DNA from: Erpetoichthys calabaricus
Lineage: Eukaryota > Chordata > Cladistia > Polypteriformes > Polypteridae
Assembly: GCF_900747795.2 (NCBI RefSeq)
Contig: NC_041404.2
Coordinates: forward strand, 107,746,830 to 107,810,829
Direction of reading: 5' to 3'
DNA: 64,000 bases
The first letter of the stretch is position 1, and the number at the start of each line of letters is the position of its first letter. A program made the position numbers and the translations under genes. Shown here piece by piece: positions 59,466 to 64,000 of the stretch. Below the pieces are notes generated by a model that ran no database searches, was not told the origin of the DNA, and was given only the letters and a program-made list of their open reading frames with translations.

Positions 59466-60622
59466 TATGCTCTTATATTACAAAGGTGATCGGGCAAAAT
59501 CAAGTAACTATAGACCAATAAACTTAACAAGTACTACTAGAAAATTAACTGAAGCAATTATTAAAGAAAAAACCCAGCAGCACTTGCCAAGAATTGCTGT
59601 ATCAGTAGACAGTCAGCAGGGGGACAACATACTTCACTAATATGCTGGAACAAACAGGTATAGTGAGCACTAGATGATGTTACAGCAGTGCTGGGGTAAA
59701 CGTTCTTTTTATATATACAGTATATATATATATTCAAATGGTAAGAATAAGAATGTAAGAAAACAGGCTACAGAGGTTTGCAGATCATACAAATCTAGGT
59801 GAAATGGCAGATAATCTATAATCAGACGAATCATTACAAAGAGACCTGGACAGAACACAGGTGGAGGCAGGTTTGTGGCATATTAAATTTAATGTAAGAA
59901 AATAAAGTGTTATAAACAGGAAGTAGAAATGCTAGATTTTTGAATATACACAATGAGAGGTCTGAAACTTGAAACTACACCTTATGAGAATGACCTATGA
60001 GTCATAGTGCACACGTCATTATCTCCTGGAGTGTACAGAAGCCATTAAAAATGGTAACAGGATGTTAGGTGGTATAGCGTGATGTGTTATGTATACATCA
60101 CAAGAAATTATGATTAAGCTATATAATGCAATAGTGATGCAATAATGCAATTATCTCTAGTAATAAGTGCAGTTTTGATCTCCACATTACAAAAACTGAC
60201 CTAGAAATTCAGAAAATTCAGGGAAGAGCGACTATTCTGATTCCAGGACTGTAAGGAATGAGTTATGAAGAAACATTCAAGGAGCTGACCCTTTCCAGTT
60301 TAAGCAAATGAAGAGTAAATGGTGATGAGTGATTTTTTATTTGAATTGTGAAAGGAATTAGAATGGAGGACATGGAATGGAACAACACTGCAGGAGCACT
60401 GATGAACCCTTCCTATGGGCAGATTTAAAAAAAAAACATCTCAAAGTTTTTCTTTACACATAGAACCAAAAATACGTACAATACATTACCAAGAAGTGTG
60501 GTTGAGAGTGATACTTTAGGGACTCTCAGAACCTGGCACAATGTTATTTTAGAAAACAGTGGCAAATAGAGTCTAAAAACTCTGTAGGCCTGAATGGTCA
60601 GTTCTTGTCAAAGTTATTCTAA
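59466..60622 (+). mobile_element. CR1/L2-type LINE, outer copy part 2
   Basis: Resumes with KGDRAKSSNYRPINLTST (RT, about 59470-59530), a YLQRFADHTNLGEMAD-like catalytic region (about 59770-59810), the C-terminal domain, and a 3' end with CCTGAATGGTCAGTTCTTGT and TTATTCTAAT at 60613-60622. Internal deletions and many stops. A (TA)n run sits at 59706-59730. It ends about 13 bp before lhb exon 2. Confidence 0.65.
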
Positions 60623-60636
60623 TATTCCATTTCAGG

Positions 60637-61142
60637 ATGAACTACCTGTATCATTACAAGGTGATCACCCTCTTCTTCTTCATTCACACTTGTGCCTATG
60701 CCTCTATACTGCGCCACTGTGAGCCGGTCAATGAGACCATCTCTGTAGAAAAGGAAGAGTGCCCAAAGTGCGTGCTGATTACCACAAGAATTTGCAGTGG
60801 ATACTGCCTGACGAGGGTGAGTGAAACCTTGTTGGTCACCTATATGGTATACAGATTGTATGCCTGATGCTTCACAGGCCTCACTGCTTCTTCTCGTTGC
60901 AGGACTTTTTGTTCAAGAGCACCATTGCACCTCTCTACCAGCATGTCTGCTCGTACAAGGAGATTCGATATGAGAAAATTAAACTTCCTGGCTGCCCAAA
61001 TGGTGTGGATCCCTACTTCACGTACCCTGTAGCAGTTAGCTGCTATTGTAGTTTGTGCAAAATGGATAATTCTGACTGCACCACTCAAAGCATTTCCCCG
61101 AGTTTCTGTATTTATGGCAAAACACACCTTTACCTAATTTAG
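60637..61142 (+). CDS. lhb: Luteinizing hormone beta subunit (lutropin beta), two coding exons
   Basis: CDS is 60637-60816 plus 60903-61142, 139 codons. The 86-bp intron (GTGAGT...TTGCAG, phase 0) falls after CLTR, the conserved site in this gene family. A signal peptide of about 22 residues (hydrophobic [13 protein letters not shown]) precedes a mature chain with 12 cysteines (residues 28, 42, 45, 53, 57, 76, 91, 107, 109, 112, 119, 129), the cystine knot and seat-belt pattern. [18 protein letters not shown] matches fish LH-beta, with the single N-glycosylation site at Asn32. CSGYC corresponds to the CAGYC motif. [14 protein letters not shown] fits LH better than FSH or TSH. The protein would pair with the common alpha subunit in pituitary gonadotropes and signal to gonadal LH receptors. 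The ATG is 1 nt after a splice acceptor (60635), implying a 5' UTR intron. It looks functional. Confidence 0.93.
60817..60902 (+). other. lhb: lhb intron 2
   Basis: 86 bp with canonical GTGAGT donor and CTCGTTGCAG acceptor, very short against the proposed 4-kb intron 1. Confidence 0.9.
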
Positions 61143-61291
61143 AGGAAGACCAGAATGGAGTTTGCAGTCTGAGTAACCCCAATACTAGACATGTAGAAGG
61201 TTAATCCCACGACCTCTGTACCCGTTAAAATTTCTCAGCAAGATGGAGCCTTGCCTTTTCAAAAATTGACTGGTTCTCATTTTAGGGCAAG

Positions 61292-61297
61292 AATAAA
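61292..61297 (+). terminator. lhb: lhb polyadenylation signal
   Basis: AATAAA lies 150 bp after the TAG stop, giving a short 3' UTR. Another AATAAA at about 61452 is a possible alternative. Confidence 0.6.
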
Positions 61298-61299
61298 AT

Positions 61300-64000
61300 T
61301 TGCAGGCTACAAGAAAAGAAAAGAAAAAAAAAACTAGCGAAATGGAGAGAGCACAGCCTGTTTGGGTGAGGTTGCCCTTTGCAAAATTTCCAGTTTCCTG
61401 CTATCCTCCCTATCCCCACAGCCAAGGCAATTACCTGTTTTCTTGTATACAAGAATAAAAACAAGTGATTGAACCCAATATGTTGTCTTATTTAAGCTTT
61501 TCAACACCAATGCATGATATATGAAAATATAATTAAGAGCTTCCACAATATTAACTAACAATGTATAGTAAGCAACTACAGTATCATGTGGACTTTTAGG
61601 ACAGACATCAAGTTCCCCTCTCACTCCTCTTTATTTAAAATACAGAAATGAACTCCAGACAGTGATTTTCATTCATATAAAATCTATTTATTTTACAAAA
61701 TGCTTGAAAAAACAAATCTGCATAATACAACAGAGGGGATCTTCACTCAAATTTTGGTGTGAGTTAAAGACAAAGAGCTTTGAAAAACAAGCCAAAGTTT
61801 TCAATGTCTCATCTATCACATATGTTGGCTGCCTTAGGAGAGCAGGCTTGTATACATTACTAGATGAGCTATGGTAACTGGTGCTTAGAAGAAGGCATCT
61901 GTTTGTTGTAATTCTGAGCTGCCTTAACAAGGGTGACAAAAATGACAGTCAACAGCTTCCATGAAGGTTAGAGTGCAAGATAAACTCATGAAGGGCAGGC
62001 CATAAAACAGTTAAAAAAAAAAAAAAATAAATTCTAGGTTACTTTTTTCATCTTTATTTTCTTTTATGTTCTTGGATTCAGCTTTCTCCATCAATCAGGA
62101 GCCTGCAGTTTCATCTATGAAGTGTCCATTTGGTTTACTTCTGGGATAAAGGCATAAAAGGATAAATTTGAGAATCAGTACATTTACACAGATATGTATG
62201 CACATATTAAGATTAAACAATTTTGGTATTCAATTGTATAAATAATATAAAACATCCATCCATAACTTTTCAGATCTACTTAGCTCAACTCCTGGATATT
62301 GGGTTCAGCCAACATGTGACAACTTTTGAAAATGGCCATTAAAACATGAGAAATAATAGACTTTTCTGAGCTCCAAATGATCATGTTTCATATGTTTTAA
62401 GATAAATTTTGGGAGAAACACAATGGTCGCTGTTTGTTACTAATTTGTTACTTGATTTCTGAGTAGAAAGCAATTAACTATAAACAGTATTTTTCATCAA
62501 AGTAAGGAGCAAACTAAACAAACTAAATGAATATCACATAAATGAGTATATTTTTTATTTTATACAATTTACTGAGGCGAAAGTTAAACTTTTTGTCACC
62601 GTTCATAGTATCTGGGTAGATTTTGTTTTTTATTAATTGCCCAACTCGTAGTCCCAACTTTGTAGGGCACACATTAAATTTCCAATTCGGAAATCCCATC
62701 TGTCTGATAGTATGTGAATGCGCCATTCTTTCACTCAGATATCAGACTTCTTGATACTGAAGACTAGTATTTCACTCATGTTTAACTGAACTGTTAAGCA
62801 TAAGCACTCATTAATTACAGTATAAGAGGTTTATATTTAAGACCCTAAATTTCTGCTGCTGCTTCAGAACCAAGGTGATAACAATGTGTTTCAATGAGGA
62901 ACATAAATACCCAAGTTTATGCAAATGAAAGCTATTTAAAACTCACTGTTTAAAAGTACATTGAAAATGCATGATTTAGAAAGCATGAAAAGTCCATTAG
63001 ACAACAAACTCAAAGCAAAAAAAAAATGGAGCAACAATTGCACCAGTGAAGCTCCACTTCAAAGAATGCATTGAATTTGTGACACAGAATAACAGATGTA
63101 ATTAACACATTCTTGCCATCTGAGATTCCCTGGGCAGATAATAGAGCAAAAACAAAGTAAATGCTTAAGGTTATTTAACATCATTTGGCTAAATAGAGGC
63201 TCAATTTGTAACTTCTTGTCTGTTTAGAAACAGCACATTGTTCCCATGTCTGGACCGTTTCATTTTTTCATTGCGTATTGTGGACCACTGCTGGAAATGA
63301 TAAATAAAGAAAACAATAAAGGCTTTTTACCAGAGATATTATCATCATGTAAAATTCAACACATGTACCTTTCTTTAAACTGAGTCCACTTCAGGCTCGA
63401 ATATAACATGTATATTTAAGCTTTGCTGGCTAATTGTGGGCCATTATGTACCATTATGTACTTAGCAATGACAAGTAGGCACATACTGTAATCATCCCTC
63501 TTTAAAAAGACTTTTTATAATATCAGTACATAGTTACTACTGTTGACAAGTTTTTATTTTCAACTCTTTAACACAAATTCTTTTTACTATCTCTTTTGTT
63601 TGTAAGAGGTCTCTCAATGGAAGGACAAAGACAGCAGCCTAAGATATCAACTGTTAATACAGTATAGAATCTCTCCCTTTCTTAAAGTAAACTTTTTGAG
63701 AGATGCACAAGAGTTAAATGGTCATGGTCACTCCAGACTCTAAAAGAAATAATCCCATAACAGTACAAGCTACTGGCTGTGTCATACATATGACAAAATA
63801 TTAAATTACATGTTTGGTGACATTTGCCTGGTCATTTTCTAAAATACTAATGGACTTTTTCAGTAATATAATTTTCCTTGAACAAGTTAAACAGATAAAA
63901 TGCTTAATCTTTTATTACCTATAGGAACCACAACAAAGGAAAAGAAAGCAAACGATTCAACAGAAAGACTTTGTTTGTGCAACACTCACTCATTTCATTG
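61300..64000. other. No gene recognised downstream of lhb
   Basis: AT-rich, repeat-poor sequence. Open frames (for example 61662-61877, minus 62523-62726) have no recognisable features, and no second gene is visible to the window end. Confidence 0.4.

Noticed and set aside
60637-61142. Assignment as FSH-beta or TSH-beta
   Set aside because: CEPVNET and VEKEECPKC, a single N-glycosylation site and the seat-belt text fit fish LH-beta better.

Overview
The window looks like a repeat-rich, non-teleost fish genome, most likely a polypterid (bichir or reedfish). That guess rests on the mix of (TATC)n-tailed L2 LINEs, V-SINEs, Tc1, hAT, Helitron and ERV copies, and on the sequence of the single recognisable host gene. 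The species call is recognition, not a search result. Almost everything else is mobile DNA, much of it nested.

Layout. 1-4.4 kb: decayed LINE/mariner scraps and a solo LTR. 4.5-12.4 kb: a badly broken Ty3/Gypsy fossil split by a CR1/L2-type LINE, which is itself split by a 1.6-kb Tc1 transposon with clean ends. 12.4-18.3 kb: two copies of one L2 LINE ending in long (TATC)n tails, plus solo LTRs carrying repeated CRE/ETS-like motifs. 19.6 kb: a nearly complete V-SINE. 22.5-24.5 kb: a LINE 3' end and an inverted-repeat pair. 25.1-32.5 kb: two non-autonomous Helitrons flank a Tc1-like transposon whose left terminal repeat was hit by a 2.6-kb hAT element. The hAT has an uninterrupted 604-aa transposase, 14-bp perfect terminal repeats and a perfect 8-bp target duplication.

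34.2-41.6 kb: a two-LTR endogenous retrovirus (gamma/epsilon-like, Lys-type primer site) with nearly identical LTRs but broken genes. 41.6-54.1 kb: a large inverted-repeat (palindromic) structure built on arrays of ~170-bp units that I do not recognise. It is interrupted by a Helitron helicase remnant, an L1-clade LINE with its reverse transcriptase deleted, a solo LTR, a pogo-like MITE and a SINE fragment.

54.4-61.3 kb: a solo LTR and then the host gene, the beta subunit of luteinizing hormone (lhb). The two coding exons (60637-60816 and 60903-61142) encode a 139-aa preprotein with all 12 cystine-knot cysteines and one N-glycosylation site. A plausible TATA box, 5' non-coding exon and splice donor lie at about 56.5 kb. 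If that is right, intron 1 is about 4 kb and mostly LINE, with the LINE 3' end only about 13 nt from the exon 2 splice acceptor. 61.3-64 kb holds nothing I recognise.
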